A stretch of DNA of 64,000 nt, taken from positions 1 to 64,000 of the forward strand of contig CAZLGT010000021.1 in NCBI GenBank assembly GCA_964559175.1. Reading direction: 5' to 3'. The notes beneath the pieces are model-generated. The model did no database searches and was not told where the DNA came from. It worked only from the letters and a program-made list of their open reading frames with translations. Position numbers and translations under genes: made by a program. The stretch is from Mariniphaga sp964559175 (GTDB taxonomy: Bacteria > Bacteroidota > Bacteroidia > Bacteroidales > Prolixibacteraceae). Shown here in pieces: positions 1 to 7,677 of the stretch. The number at the start of each line of letters is the position of its first letter. The first letter of the stretch is position 1.

Positions 1-55
1 CCTCTCAGAAATCAACAAAGTTGGTACACCTTGCTTTTTTAATGCTTTATTTCTA

Positions 56-71
56 CAAAATTTTAAAGAAC
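56..71 (-). promoter_or_regulatory. boxA-like antitermination element in the presumed rRNA leader
   Basis: Read leftward, the sequence is GTTCTTTAAAATTTTG. Its first part resembles the boxA antiterminator found in the leaders of bacterial rRNA operons, and it lies about 150 nt downstream of the nearest leftward promoter. The match is by eye and the rRNA gene is outside the window. Confidence 0.45.
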
Positions 72-218
72 TCTTTCTTTCTTCCCCATAAAAAATCAGC
101 ACCTTTTTTCCCAATGCTGACTATCTCTGGTTCTTTCCTATGTATCCGGTAGTTTTCAGACCGGGCTTTAACCCCTCTTCATTCTACCGTAACTTTTGTT
201 CCCGTTCTTTCGGGGCGA

Positions 219-249
219 CAAAGGTAGTAACTCTTTTTTATCCGCCAAA
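219..249 (-). promoter_or_regulatory. Leftward Bacteroidota promoter (proximal of three)
   Basis: On the minus strand TTTG (246-249) is followed after exactly 19 nt by TACCTTTG (219-226). This is a full match to the Bacteroidota -33/-7 consensus TTTG and TAnnTTTG. Confidence 0.75.
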
Positions 250-397
250 AAAATTGAACGTTTTTTTTGACTTTTTTGATTTCCTGAAAACAAGTCCGGT
301 AAACTTAACCGCTTACCTTCCCATCCAATCAAAAAAACAACTAAATCACGCTACTACTGTACAATCCCTTCAATGAACCCCGCTCTCTTAGCGGCTG

Positions 398-428
398 CAA
401 ATGTAAAAGCTCTTTTCATTGTGACAAA
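398..428 (-). promoter_or_regulatory. Leftward Bacteroidota promoter (middle of three)
   Basis: TTTG (425-428, minus strand), a 19-nt spacer, then TACATTTG (398-405). It is followed by GCAGCCGC, a downstream sequence shared with the distal promoter, which suggests the two arose by duplication. Confidence 0.75.
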
Positions 429-572
429 GATTTTCAGAAGTTTTTTTCAGGTTTTAACCATTGTGTAAGATTTATAAACTTACACCCTCTGAAAACAAAC
501 AAGTTAACATTTGGTTAATCATTGTCTTTTGTCTCAATCAGCTTCTCAATGAACAACGCTTAAAAGCGGCTG

Positions 573-602
573 CAAATGTAAAGTGTTTTTCAATCCAGCA
601 AT
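573..602 (-). promoter_or_regulatory. Leftward Bacteroidota promoter (distal of three)
   Basis: ATTG (599-602, minus strand), an 18-nt spacer, then TACATTTG (573-580), again followed by GCAGCCGC. The -33 box is one base off consensus. Confidence 0.65.
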
Positions 603-846
603 CAATCGGATGAATAATTTACAGCCCTTTTTATCATGATTTCTCCAATAAGCTGAAAAACAAACACAAACAGCATTAATCAAATGTTAACTGCAATGCT
701 TATAAAAAACCTGATCATCCATTTTCTCAAAAGAATGATTCATCCAGACCGGTTAACAGGAATGATTCCTTTCATATTCATCAATTCAGGATGTAGTATT
801 ATTTTCTAAAAAGTGTAACTTCGCCCTAAATCTTAATCTGAATATT

Positions 847-1575
847 GTGTCAAAAAATCTGGTCATCATTCCCACTTACAATGAAAAGGAGAACGTTGAA
901 AAAATGATCCGCAAGGTTTTTTCGCTGGAAACGCCTTTTCATTTATTAATTGTAGAAGACAACTCGCCCGATGGTACTGCCACCATTGTAAAAAAGCTGC
1001 AAACAGAATTCCCAAAACGGTTACATATTTTTGAACGAAAAGGGAAGTTGGGTTTGGGAACGGCTTACATTGCAGGTTTTAAATGGGCGTTGGAACACGG
1101 TTATGATTATATATTTGAAATGGATTGCGATTTTTCGCACAATCCGGATGACCTCGAGCGGCTTTATAAAGCAGCCGTTGAAGGCGCGGATGTAGCCATC
1201 GGCTCGCGTTATATTTCCGGAATTAATGTAATCAACTGGCCTCTTGGCCGTGTGTTGATGTCGTATTTTGCCTCGTTGTACGTACGTATTGTAACGGGCA
1301 TGAAAATAATGGATACCACCGCAGGATTCAAATGCTACCGGCGCAAAGTGCTCGAAACCATCGATTTTGAAAAAATCAAACTCATTGGTTACGGATTTCA
1401 GATTGAAATGAAATTTACCGCCTGGAAATATGGGTTCAACATTGTGGAAGTGCCCATTGTATTTACCGACCGGGAAGAAGGAACCTCAAAAATGAGTGGG
1501 GGAATTTTTAATGAAGCGCTTTGGGGAGTGATGAAAATGAAGTGGCGAAGCTGGTCCAGGGACTATAAACAGTAG
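847..1575 (+). CDS. Polyprenol monophosphomannose synthase (GT2 family)
   Basis: This 242-residue protein is a family 2 glycosyltransferase of the Dpm1 type. Such enzymes move mannose (or a related sugar) from a GDP-sugar to polyprenyl phosphate at the inner face of the membrane, giving a lipid-linked donor. Visible signs are the N-terminal IIPTYNE, VEDNSPDGT around residues 37-44, and the metal-binding DCD at 93-95. The C-terminal membrane domain found in some relatives is absent, so this is the short soluble form. The start is GTG, since no upstream in-frame ATG exists. The exact sugar cannot be read from sequence. Confidence 0.88.
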   Translation: MSKNLVIIPTYNEKENVEKMIRKVFSLETPFHLLIVEDNSPDGTATIVKKLQTEFPKRLHIFERKGKLGLGTAYIAGFKWALEHGYDYIFEMDCDFSHNPDDLERLYKAAVEGADVAIGSRYISGINVINWPLGRVLMSYFASLYVRIVTGMKIMDTTAGFKCYRRKVLETIDFEKIKLIGYGFQIEMKFTAWKYGFNIVEVPIVFTDREEGTSKMSGGIFNEALWGVMKMKWRSWSRDYKQ

Positions 1576-1732
1576 GCTGAGGGCTGAGGGCTGAGGGCGA
1601 AGAGCAAAAATAAAAGGAAGTTGGCGAAAGAAAGTTGGCAATAGGCAAAAATCAGTAAGCAATTGGCAATATTAACAGGCAATGAGCAACAGGCAGTTGA
1701 CAAAAACAATGCAAATTCAAAAAAGCTAAGGA
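1576..1732. repeat. Short tandem repeats between genes
   Basis: Directly after the mannosyltransferase stop codon, GCTGAGG occurs three times in tandem (1576-1596). The rest of the spacer is loosely repetitive, with recurring TTGGCAA, AGGCAA and GAGCAA words. There is no coding potential and no clear promoter for the gene at 1733. Confidence 0.6.
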
Positions 1733-3076
1733 ATGAAAAGGCTTATCAAGGATGCTACCATTATAAATGAAGGGTTGAAATTCAGAGGAAGTGTTTTAAT
1801 CGACGGTGAAAAAATTGAACGGGTTTTCCCTTACGCTGTTCCTCCGGATTTTAATTTGTCAACAGTGGAAATTCACGACGCATCAGGCTTGTATCTTATT
1901 CCCGGAGTAATTGACGATCAGGTACATTTTCGGGAACCGGGCCTAACCCACAAAGGCGATATTTCAAGCGAAAGCCGGGCTGCCGTGGCTGGCGGGGTTA
2001 CTTCATTTATGGAAATGCCCAACACCAATCCGCAAACCGTAACGCAGGAATTGCTTGAACAAAAATATCAACGGGCTGCCGAAGTTTCGCCGGCCAACTA
2101 TTCATTTTACATGGGTGCCACCAACAATAACCTGGATGAAGTACTGAAAACCGATCCGACAAAAGTGTGTGGCATTAAGGTTTTTATGGGTTCCTCTACC
2201 GGCAACATGCTGGTTGACGACGAAAAAACACTTTCTGAAATATTTAAGAATGCACCTACTTTGGTAGCCACCCATTGTGAAGACGAAACCACCATTCAAA
2301 AGAATATCGAAATTGCACGGCAGCGATACGGTGAAAATGTGCCGGTTTCGCGCCATAATCACATTCGGAGCGATGAAGCCTGCTACAAATCTTCTTCAAA
2401 AGCGGTTGAACTGGCCTCAAAATTTAACACCCGGCTGCACATTCTGCACCTTTCCACAGCCAAAGAGATGAGCCTGTTTTCTTCGGGCAGCGTAAAGAAA
2501 AAAACGATTACTGCCGAAGTTTGCGTCCATCACCTGTGGTTCGACGAGCGGGATTACATTTCAAAAGGCAATTTTATTAAATGGAACCCGGCCATTAAAA
2601 CGGTAAAAGACAAGGAGGCACTTTGGGAAGCGCTGCTTTCAGATAAAATTGACGTAATTGCCACCGACCATGCCCCGCATACCCGCGAAGAAAAAAACAA
2701 TACTTATTTTAAAGCACCATCAGGCGGACCACTGGTACAACATTCACTGGTGGCAATGCTCGAAATGAGTAACAACGGTATTATAACTGAAGAAAAGGTG
2801 GTTCAGAAAATGTGCCACGCACCAGCCGACCTGTTCCGCATCGACCGCCGCGGTTACATTCGCGAAGGCTATTTTGCCGACCTGGTTCTCATTGACCCGA
2901 ACCAATCCTGGGAGGTTTCATCCTGCAATATATTGTATAAATGCGGGTGGTCACCTTTCGAAGGACAGGAGTTTTCGCACAAAGTGGTTTCTACGTTTGT
3001 GAACGGGAGGGAGGTCTATAAAACCGGAAATATACAGGATGGAATATTTGGGCAACGGCTTCAGTTCCTGGGTTGA
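1733..3076 (+). CDS. pyrC: Dihydroorotase
   Basis: This amidohydrolase closes carbamoyl-aspartate to dihydroorotate in pyrimidine synthesis. The 447-residue length fits the type I enzyme. Metal-site features are visible: DDQVHFREPG (61-70), the carboxylated lysine region GIKVFMGSSTG (K149), ATHCED (H181), ILHLST (H239) and ATDHAPH (D312). In the usual D-x-H-x-H motif the first histidine is glutamine (Q63). I recall this substitution as common in Bacteroidota dihydroorotases, so it is probably not inactivating. No other pyrimidine genes are adjacent. It converges with the patatin gene across a 51-bp spacer. Confidence 0.92.
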   Translation: MKRLIKDATIINEGLKFRGSVLIDGEKIERVFPYAVPPDFNLSTVEIHDASGLYLIPGVIDDQVHFREPGLTHKGDISSESRAAVAGGVTSFMEMPNTNPQTVTQELLEQKYQRAAEVSPANYSFYMGATNNNLDEVLKTDPTKVCGIKVFMGSSTGNMLVDDEKTLSEIFKNAPTLVATHCEDETTIQKNIEIARQRYGENVPVSRHNHIRSDEACYKSSSKAVELASKFNTRLHILHLSTAKEMSLFSSGSVKKKTITAEVCVHHLWFDERDYISKGNFIKWNPAIKTVKDKEALWEALLSDKIDVIATDHAPHTREEKNNTYFKAPSGGPLVQHSLVAMLEMSNNGIITEEKVVQKMCHAPADLFRIDRRGYIREGYFADLVLIDPNQSWEVSSCNILYKCGWSPFEGQEFSHKVVSTFVNGREVYKTGNIQDGIFGQRLQFLG

Positions 3077-3127
3077 CGTTTTTACCTTGAAACACATCCG
3101 AAAGTAACGCCGATATTAGCTTCTGCC

Positions 3128-3946
3128 TTACTGCTTCTTCAGCTCCCTCACTTTTTCCAAATCGATGTCTTCAAAAAGTTTCATAATCTGTTTCACTGTG
3201 GTATCGTAACCCACCTGGTAAATTTCTTCGACTTTATTGAAAGCAAAAGTGCTGTAATTTCGTGCCTCGGGCGGTTCAATCACAAAATCGCAGATGCGTT
3301 TGCTGTCCTCCACATTTTGGGCAATGCCCAGCCTGAAAGCACGTTCGGCAATGGCTTTCAATCCTTTTACCTCTTCCTCGGGCCCGTTGTGGTTTACATG
3401 AACGCCAATTAAAACCTGGCATTTTTCGCGGATGGCCACGGCAGGAAGATTATTAAGCAACCCGCCATCAACATAAGTCTGCCCGTCAATAATCTGCGGT
3501 TCAAAAACCACAGGAATGGAAGCCGATGCCATCACCCACTGAAACAATTTGCCTTCCGATTTTATTTCTTCCAGCCCGCTGTTCAGGTTGGTAACGGCAC
3601 AGTAAAAGGGTATTTTAAGTGAAGTAAAGTCATCTTTGCCAATCATTTCGGCCATTACCTTTTGCACCTGCCCCATGTCAATCAATCCACTGAAAGGTCT
3701 GTGCCAGTTAATCATTTTGTGGAATTTGCGTTCCATCATAATTTTCAGCATCTCTTTGGGCGAAAAGCCGGCAGCATAAAACACGCCCACAATGGCGCCC
3801 ATGCTGGTGCCGGAAACCACCTGCGGTTTTATACCAAAGTTTTCCAGCGCCTCCAAAACGCCAATGTGCGCAATTCCGCGGGCTCCGCCACCACTTAAAG
3901 CGATGCCAAATTTTGGGAGATCCTTTTTAGAAGAAGTTGAGTTCAT
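3128..3946 (-). CDS. Patatin-like phospholipase (RssA-like)
   Basis: A 272-residue single-domain patatin, a serine lipid acyl hydrolase. The oxyanion loop GGGARG (19-24), the nucleophile motif GTSMG (S48) and the catalytic DGG (D160) are all intact, so activity is expected. There is no signal peptide or membrane span, which suggests a cytoplasmic enzyme. Its ATG overlaps the stop codon of the upstream VapC-type toxin gene by ATGA, so it is probably translated from the same message. Patatins also occur as effectors of CBASS defence, but no cyclase or sensor gene is near and the sequence is of the housekeeping type. The natural substrate is unknown. Confidence 0.85.
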   Translation of the reverse strand: MNSTSSKKDLPKFGIALSGGGARGIAHIGVLEALENFGIKPQVVSGTSMGAIVGVFYAAGFSPKEMLKIMMERKFHKMINWHRPFSGLIDMGQVQKVMAEMIGKDDFTSLKIPFYCAVTNLNSGLEEIKSEGKLFQWVMASASIPVVFEPQIIDGQTYVDGGLLNNLPAVAIREKCQVLIGVHVNHNGPEEEVKGLKAIAERAFRLGIAQNVEDSKRICDFVIEPPEARNYSTFAFNKVEEIYQVGYDTTVKQIMKLFEDIDLEKVRELKKQ

Positions 3947-4371
3947 TTCTGGTCTGCAATTTTTATTTTTAAGTAATTCTCCGGAGTCATTACTCCTAAT
4001 GTACTGTTTTTAAAATCCTTGATATTCCGGGTAATTATAACATCAATATCCCCACTAATTTCAGCAGAGTAGTTTTGTAAAGCGTCTTCAAAATCTTTGA
4101 AACCCGAACTCAAAGCAGTCCTTATTATTTCTTTGTCTGTTATCAGGACTTCTACTATGGATATTAGTTGGTTAAGTTTTTCGATAACTTTTTCATGCCT
4201 GGCTGTTTGTCTAAGCAAATAATAAACATTGCTTATAATTACAGAAGTAACATATACTGAAATGTCTCCTGATTCACAAAGAGCCAAAATCTTAGCAGCT
4301 TCATCTGAAAAAGGTTTTCTGTCAAAAAAGAAATCCAGAATAACGTCGGTATCAACAAGAACTCTTCTCAT
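3943..4371 (-). CDS. PIN-domain ribonuclease toxin, VapC family
   Basis: A 142-residue PIN domain. Acidic residues expected for metal binding are visible at D7/D9, D93/D96 (in KDFEDAL) and D119 (in NIKDF). Such proteins are RNases, usually cutting tRNA or rRNA, held inactive by the cognate antitoxin. The antitoxin gene lies immediately upstream with a 3-bp gap, the standard toxin-antitoxin layout. The 3' end overlaps the patatin start, an unusual continuation. Function is inferred from family and layout. Confidence 0.8.
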   Translation of the reverse strand: MRRVLVDTDVILDFFFDRKPFSDEAAKILALCESGDISVYVTSVIISNVYYLLRQTARHEKVIEKLNQLISIVEVLITDKEIIRTALSSGFKDFEDALQNYSAEISGDIDVIITRNIKDFKNSTLGVMTPENYLKIKIADQK

Positions 4372-4374
4372 AAT

Positions 4375-4626
4375 TTATTGGTATTTCTTTGCAAGATTTT
4401 TTGAGAGTTCACTTTTATAATCGAAGTTTTTGGGAGCTTTAAAAGACCCTTTTAATGATTTTACCAATGGTGTTAATTTAATATCCTTTTTTTCTTCTTC
4501 TTCTTTTGTTATCACTTTCAGGTAATTCTCAATGATGTCAGACAGGCTTCTTCCTTTTTCTGAAGCATATTTTTTGGCTTTCTCAATAACTGACTGCTCA
4601 ATAGTCAGTGTCAGCTTTGTATTCAT
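4375..4626 (-). CDS. DUF6364-type antitoxin
   Basis: An 83-residue protein starting with a ribbon-helix-helix-like segment (LTLTIEQSVIEKAKKYASEK). It continues through a charged EEEEKK linker and a C-terminal tail likely to wrap the toxin. Partnering with the downstream PIN gene supports an antitoxin role, normally both neutraliser and promoter repressor. Unusually for this phylum, a strong Shine-Dalgarno-like GGAGGAG sits a few bases before the ATG. Confidence 0.72.
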   Translation of the reverse strand: MNTKLTLTIEQSVIEKAKKYASEKGRSLSDIIENYLKVITKEEEEKKDIKLTPLVKSLKGSFKAPKNFDYKSELSKNLAKKYQ

Positions 4627-4960
4627 TTAACACTCCTCCAATTAATTAATTTTATAGTGTAAATCTAATACAAAATCAAAACACGTGCAAATAAATTTCT
4701 ATCTACACGTGGTTGGCATTTGCTTTATACTGAAGGTTCGTGTAAATAATCTCCTCCAGTCCATCGTTCCGGGTGGTAAATGCTTTTGGTAATTTTTGAT
4801 TTTTCTTTTTTTGCCACTTAAATTAAAATCCGAAAATTTTTCCCTTCGGTTTCCTCCGGAATTCATTGTTTTTGTTGCAACGATTATAACTTTTGATGAG
4901 CATATTCACCAAAAGTTATATTTTTATGTGAATGGAATTTTGTTTTGCTACTACCACGCG
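4627..4960. other. Intergenic region with an AT-rich inverted repeat
   Basis: About 330 bp without a gene. The one clear structure is a perfect 11-bp inverted repeat, TATAACTTTTG (4885-4895) with its complement at 4910-4920, separated by 14 nt. It lies just downstream of the DUF3795 gene. On the plus strand a short T-run follows, and on the minus strand there is none, so it is a weak terminator candidate rather than a clear one. No consensus promoter for the antitoxin gene was found. Confidence 0.5.
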
Positions 4961-5380
4961 TTATTTCCTTAATTCTGTTTTACAGTTCAAACAAAAATCC
5001 CGGTGTACTGAAATCCCTGAACCACAGACATCACAAGTCCATCGCTTTTGCTCATTTTCAAGAAATCTTTCCATTCCATTCGCTCTAATGAAATTGAGAT
5101 TATCTATCATGCTCATGCTGTATTTTGTCCGGTAACGTTTATCCAATTGTTTTAATCTTGAACATGGAAATTTATCGCAATCGTAACAAAATCCGGATTC
5201 TGTTTTCTTTAATAACTCACAATTTACGATGGTACAACTTCTGCAAACATTGGGTTTGTTCAAATCATCTTTTTTAAAACATCCACCACAGGGTTTCTTT
5301 TCCCGCAAATATCCAATGCATAATCCGCAGTTCATGCCACATGCTGCAATCAAACCCTGATATTTTTGTTCCTGAATCAT
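4961..5380 (-). CDS. DUF3795 cysteine-rich protein
   Basis: About 139 residues with many cysteines in paired motifs: CGMNCGLC near the N-terminus, then CGGC, CRSC, CYDC, and a C-terminal CDVC...CLNC pair that looks like a zinc ribbon. This matches the DUF3795 family, of unknown function and probably metal-binding. A start 42 nt further upstream is possible but would run into the DJ-1 gene. The chosen ATG lies 4 nt after the DJ-1 stop, which fits a two-gene operon. Confidence 0.75.
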   Translation of the reverse strand: MIQEQKYQGLIAACGMNCGLCIGYLREKKPCGGCFKKDDLNKPNVCRSCTIVNCELLKKTESGFCYDCDKFPCSRLKQLDKRYRTKYSMSMIDNLNFIRANGMERFLENEQKRWTCDVCGSGISVHRDFCLNCKTELRK

Positions 5381-5384
5381 ATTA

Positions 5385-5978
5385 TCATTTTTCTGTAAAC
5401 CGCATAAGTTTTTTAACTGCATTTACATTTTCTACCGAAGTTAACATCTCCAGTAATTTAAAGGAAACATCTAATCCTGTGGCCGGCCCGGTAGATGTTA
5501 TGATGTTTTTATCTGTTACAATATGTTCATCCTTAACATGTGCACCGTAACCTGCCAGTTGCTTCCTTCTCACACCATCCGATAAATCGTATGTGGTTGC
5601 TTTTCTTCCTTTTAAAACTCCTGATTTTCCAACAGGTATTGCAGCAGTACAAACCGCTGCTATTATCTTTCCGTCTTTATTAAACTCCCGTATCAGGTTT
5701 AGAAACCGTTCATCAAAAACATCTTCATAAAACCCGGCATCTTCAAATCCACCTGGTATGGCTAATGCAGCATAATCCCTGGTATCGATTTTATCAAATT
5801 CAATTTCGGGCTGGACATTAAAATTCCATTTGCATTTTATCTCGGGTCTAAGTCCTGTTGTTATCAAATCAACCGGTTCTGTACCCAATACTCTGCTCCA
5901 GCCGATAACATCAGTGAATACGGCAGCTTCGTATTCTTCAAATCCTTGTGCAAGAAACAGTAATACTTTTTGATTCAT
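5385..5978 (-). CDS. DJ-1/PfpI family protein
   Basis: A 197-residue DJ-1/PfpI protein. The conserved acidic residue is in GFEEYE (E14/E15). The nucleophilic cysteine C110 sits in AAVCTAAIP at the expected elbow. The family includes glyoxalase-like, deglycase-like and chaperone-like proteins, so the exact reaction cannot be set from sequence. It is translationally linked to the cysteine-rich DUF3795 gene downstream, which hints at a joint stress role; that is inference. Confidence 0.85.
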   Translation of the reverse strand: MNQKVLLFLAQGFEEYEAAVFTDVIGWSRVLGTEPVDLITTGLRPEIKCKWNFNVQPEIEFDKIDTRDYAALAIPGGFEDAGFYEDVFDERFLNLIREFNKDGKIIAAVCTAAIPVGKSGVLKGRKATTYDLSDGVRRKQLAGYGAHVKDEHIVTDKNIITSTGPATGLDVSFKLLEMLTSVENVNAVKKLMRFTEK

Positions 5979-6075
5979 TTTTTATTTCATTCCTTATCAA
6001 TCTCAATCGTTTTTACTTTCCTAAAATGACACATCAACCCCTCTATGAATATTACACATATACATCGTCTAATTT

Positions 6076-7338
6076 TCATGCATTTCTCATAATATTTGTT
6101 ATTGAAATATCAGTTGTATCTCTTAAAAGTCCCAATCCAATTAACCTATATTTTGCAACATCTTTTGACACACCAAAATTCATTTTTAATTCGTTTAAAA
6201 ATCCAAATACTAGCCTTTGGTTAATAGGTTGATTGTCCAAAAACAAACTTCCTTTGTAAATATTTTCTCTTTCAAAAAATTCTTCAACACATTTCAACAA
6301 GGGATTGTATGGAAGTAATGCAATACTTGCAAAAATATTTGCTTGTATTTCTAATCTTTTGTTGTTTGAAAAAGTATCACTTTGAATAAATGATAGTGCA
6401 TCAACATTATCCACCTTTTTGACAATATATTTATTTAATAATTGCTTATGGAGAACTAAATGTCCAAATTCATGTACAACAGTAAATCGCCATCTATTAA
6501 TATCAGATTGCAAGGATTTGGTTATAAAAATCTTTAATGGATTAAATTCAATTTTTCCTAAAATATGAATTGGTAATTTCTCATTAAAAAGAAATTCAAC
6601 TTTATACAAATCAGTTAGTTTCAAGCACGCTTTCGCAATATTTAATTGTCCATTATTGTAAAGTGACCTATCAAAAATCTCAATTACAGAATTTTCAATA
6701 TTTTCTTCTGATTTATAGGGGATATTAATGTATTTGGGAAGATTATAATATCTATCTAAAACACCAGCATTTATCAAAAAATCGGGCAAACTATTAAATA
6801 CATGATTATTGTTAATTGCAATAAAATTTGTATTCTCCAAATATTCGGAGGTTAGTTGCTGATTTGATTTTTCTAAGCTAAGGACTTTTTCTTTTTGGTC
6901 TAGTCTATGATTAATCCAGTCAATTTCATTTGCGAAATTTATTCTACCTAATCCAATCTTTGTGGATTTTGCAAATTCAATTGTTCCTTTTTGAAATGCA
7001 GAATTCGAAATTAAAATTCCTTTAGTGTTATGTTCACCGATTTCATTTAATACAGAGCCCAATTCTCGAATATCATTAACTGGAATTTTACCTTTATAAT
7101 TTTTGCACTCAATTACAATAAGAAATGAATATTTTTCTGCTCCTTTTAGATATGTTTCTATTGAAATATCCACTTCAACTTGACTATTGGTTTTAATAGA
7201 AGAATATTTCTTTTTCCAAAATACCTTACTATTCTTTCCACTCACAAAGAATTCTTCATTAACAACCAAATCTTTAATTATATGAAAAACTTTCTCCTCG
7301 AAAGTATCACCTTTTTTCATGGAAGATATTTCTGACAT
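6076..7338 (-). CDS. Restriction-endonuclease-like / ImmA-IrrE metallopeptidase fusion
   Basis: A 420-residue protein with two recognisable halves. Residues about 10-130 look like a PD-(D/E)xK nuclease fold: D57 in VEVDIS and the ExK pair E77-C-K79 in IECKNYKGK, as in Mrr-type domains. Residues about 240-350 carry an ImmA/IrrE zinc peptidase core: HEFGH at 289-293 and a third-ligand candidate E330 in LEIQANIFAS, followed by LLP. Peptidases of this group cut repressors or are regulatory partners in mobile elements and stress responses. The gene is visibly AT-rich and lies in an accessory block. I infer a defence or stress role with the peptidase as sensor and the nuclease as effector, or the reverse. 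Confidence 0.72.
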   Translation of the reverse strand: MSEISSMKKGDTFEEKVFHIIKDLVVNEEFFVSGKNSKVFWKKKYSSIKTNSQVEVDISIETYLKGAEKYSFLIVIECKNYKGKIPVNDIRELGSVLNEIGEHNTKGILISNSAFQKGTIEFAKSTKIGLGRINFANEIDWINHRLDQKEKVLSLEKSNQQLTSEYLENTNFIAINNNHVFNSLPDFLINAGVLDRYYNLPKYINIPYKSEENIENSVIEIFDRSLYNNGQLNIAKACLKLTDLYKVEFLFNEKLPIHILGKIEFNPLKIFITKSLQSDINRWRFTVVHEFGHLVLHKQLLNKYIVKKVDNVDALSFIQSDTFSNNKRLEIQANIFASIALLPYNPLLKCVEEFFERENIYKGSLFLDNQPINQRLVFGFLNELKMNFGVSKDVAKYRLIGLGLLRDTTDISITNIMRNA

Positions 7339-7353
7339 AAGTGCTTTTTGTTG

Positions 7354-7569
7354 TCATTCAACCTTACGGTAATTATAAAATCTGTAACCCAAAACTATCC
7401 AATATTTCTTCATTTCGTAAATGTTATTATCCTCCGCTATCCAATAAATCCCATTCCCCAATCGAATTGCAAACGTTTTAAATTCTTTATTAATATGCGG
7501 TATAAATTTTCTGCGGCCCAAAGAGTCTTTGTTTCGGTAACTCCTGATTATTTTGTGCGGCAGTTTCAT
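7354..7569 (-). CDS. Hypothetical small protein upstream of the nuclease-peptidase fusion
   Basis: A 71-residue basic, aromatic-rich reading frame ending 15 bp before the fusion gene on the same strand. I recognise no family. A -7-like TATGTTTG lies about 60 bp upstream (7630-7637), so it could lead a two-gene unit. The DNA encoding its C-terminal KYWI...GY segment is repeated, diverged, at 9018-9043 beyond the DUF4143 gene. It may therefore be a gene remnant rather than a working gene. Confidence 0.35.
   Translation of the reverse strand: MKLPHKIIRSYRNKDSLGRRKFIPHINKEFKTFAIRLGNGIYWIAEDNNIYEMKKYWIVLGYRFYNYRKVE
7383..7408. repeat. Diverged direct repeat, copy 1 (flanks DUF4143 ATPase)
   Basis: This 26-nt segment matches 9018-9043 at 24 of 26 positions in the same orientation, with a shared AAATCTGT word nearby. 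The pair brackets the DUF4143 ATPase gene. Confidence 0.6.
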
Positions 7570-7629
7570 TTTTGGTTTTTCAGTTCATATAGTTTTTTGC
7601 GTTTAAAATTATGAATTTTTTCATTAATC

Positions 7630-7637
7630 CAAACATA
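7630..7637 (-). promoter_or_regulatory. Possible -7 box for the small ORF and fusion gene
   Basis: Minus-strand TATGTTTG matches TAnnTTTG. No TTTG is visible at the expected -33 spacing, so support is partial. Confidence 0.3.
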
Positions 7638-7677
7638 CGGTTAAACACTTTGGTAATTCAATGAATATTGCTACGCA

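Larger units (their letters stand above)
1..846. other. Intergenic leader region, probable start of a leftward rRNA operon
   Basis: No convincing protein gene lies here; a 78-codon rightward reading frame at 140-376 is Phe-rich, crosses promoter elements and has no recognisable family. The stretch contains three leftward promoters, listed separately, and a boxA-like sequence near the left edge. A short inverted repeat, CGGTAG at 147-152 and CTACCG at 184-189, lies in the predicted leftward leader. Multiple tandem promoters followed by a long untranslated leader with boxA are typical of rRNA operons, so a 16S gene probably begins to the left of base 1. The rRNA itself is not in view. Confidence 0.6.

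Noticed and set aside
140..376. 78-codon rightward reading frame
   Set aside because: It crosses leftward promoter elements, has biased Phe-rich content and no family resemblance.
3128..3946. Patatin as a CBASS effector
   Set aside because: No nucleotide cyclase, sensor or ubiquitin-like genes nearby; the protein looks like a housekeeping RssA type.
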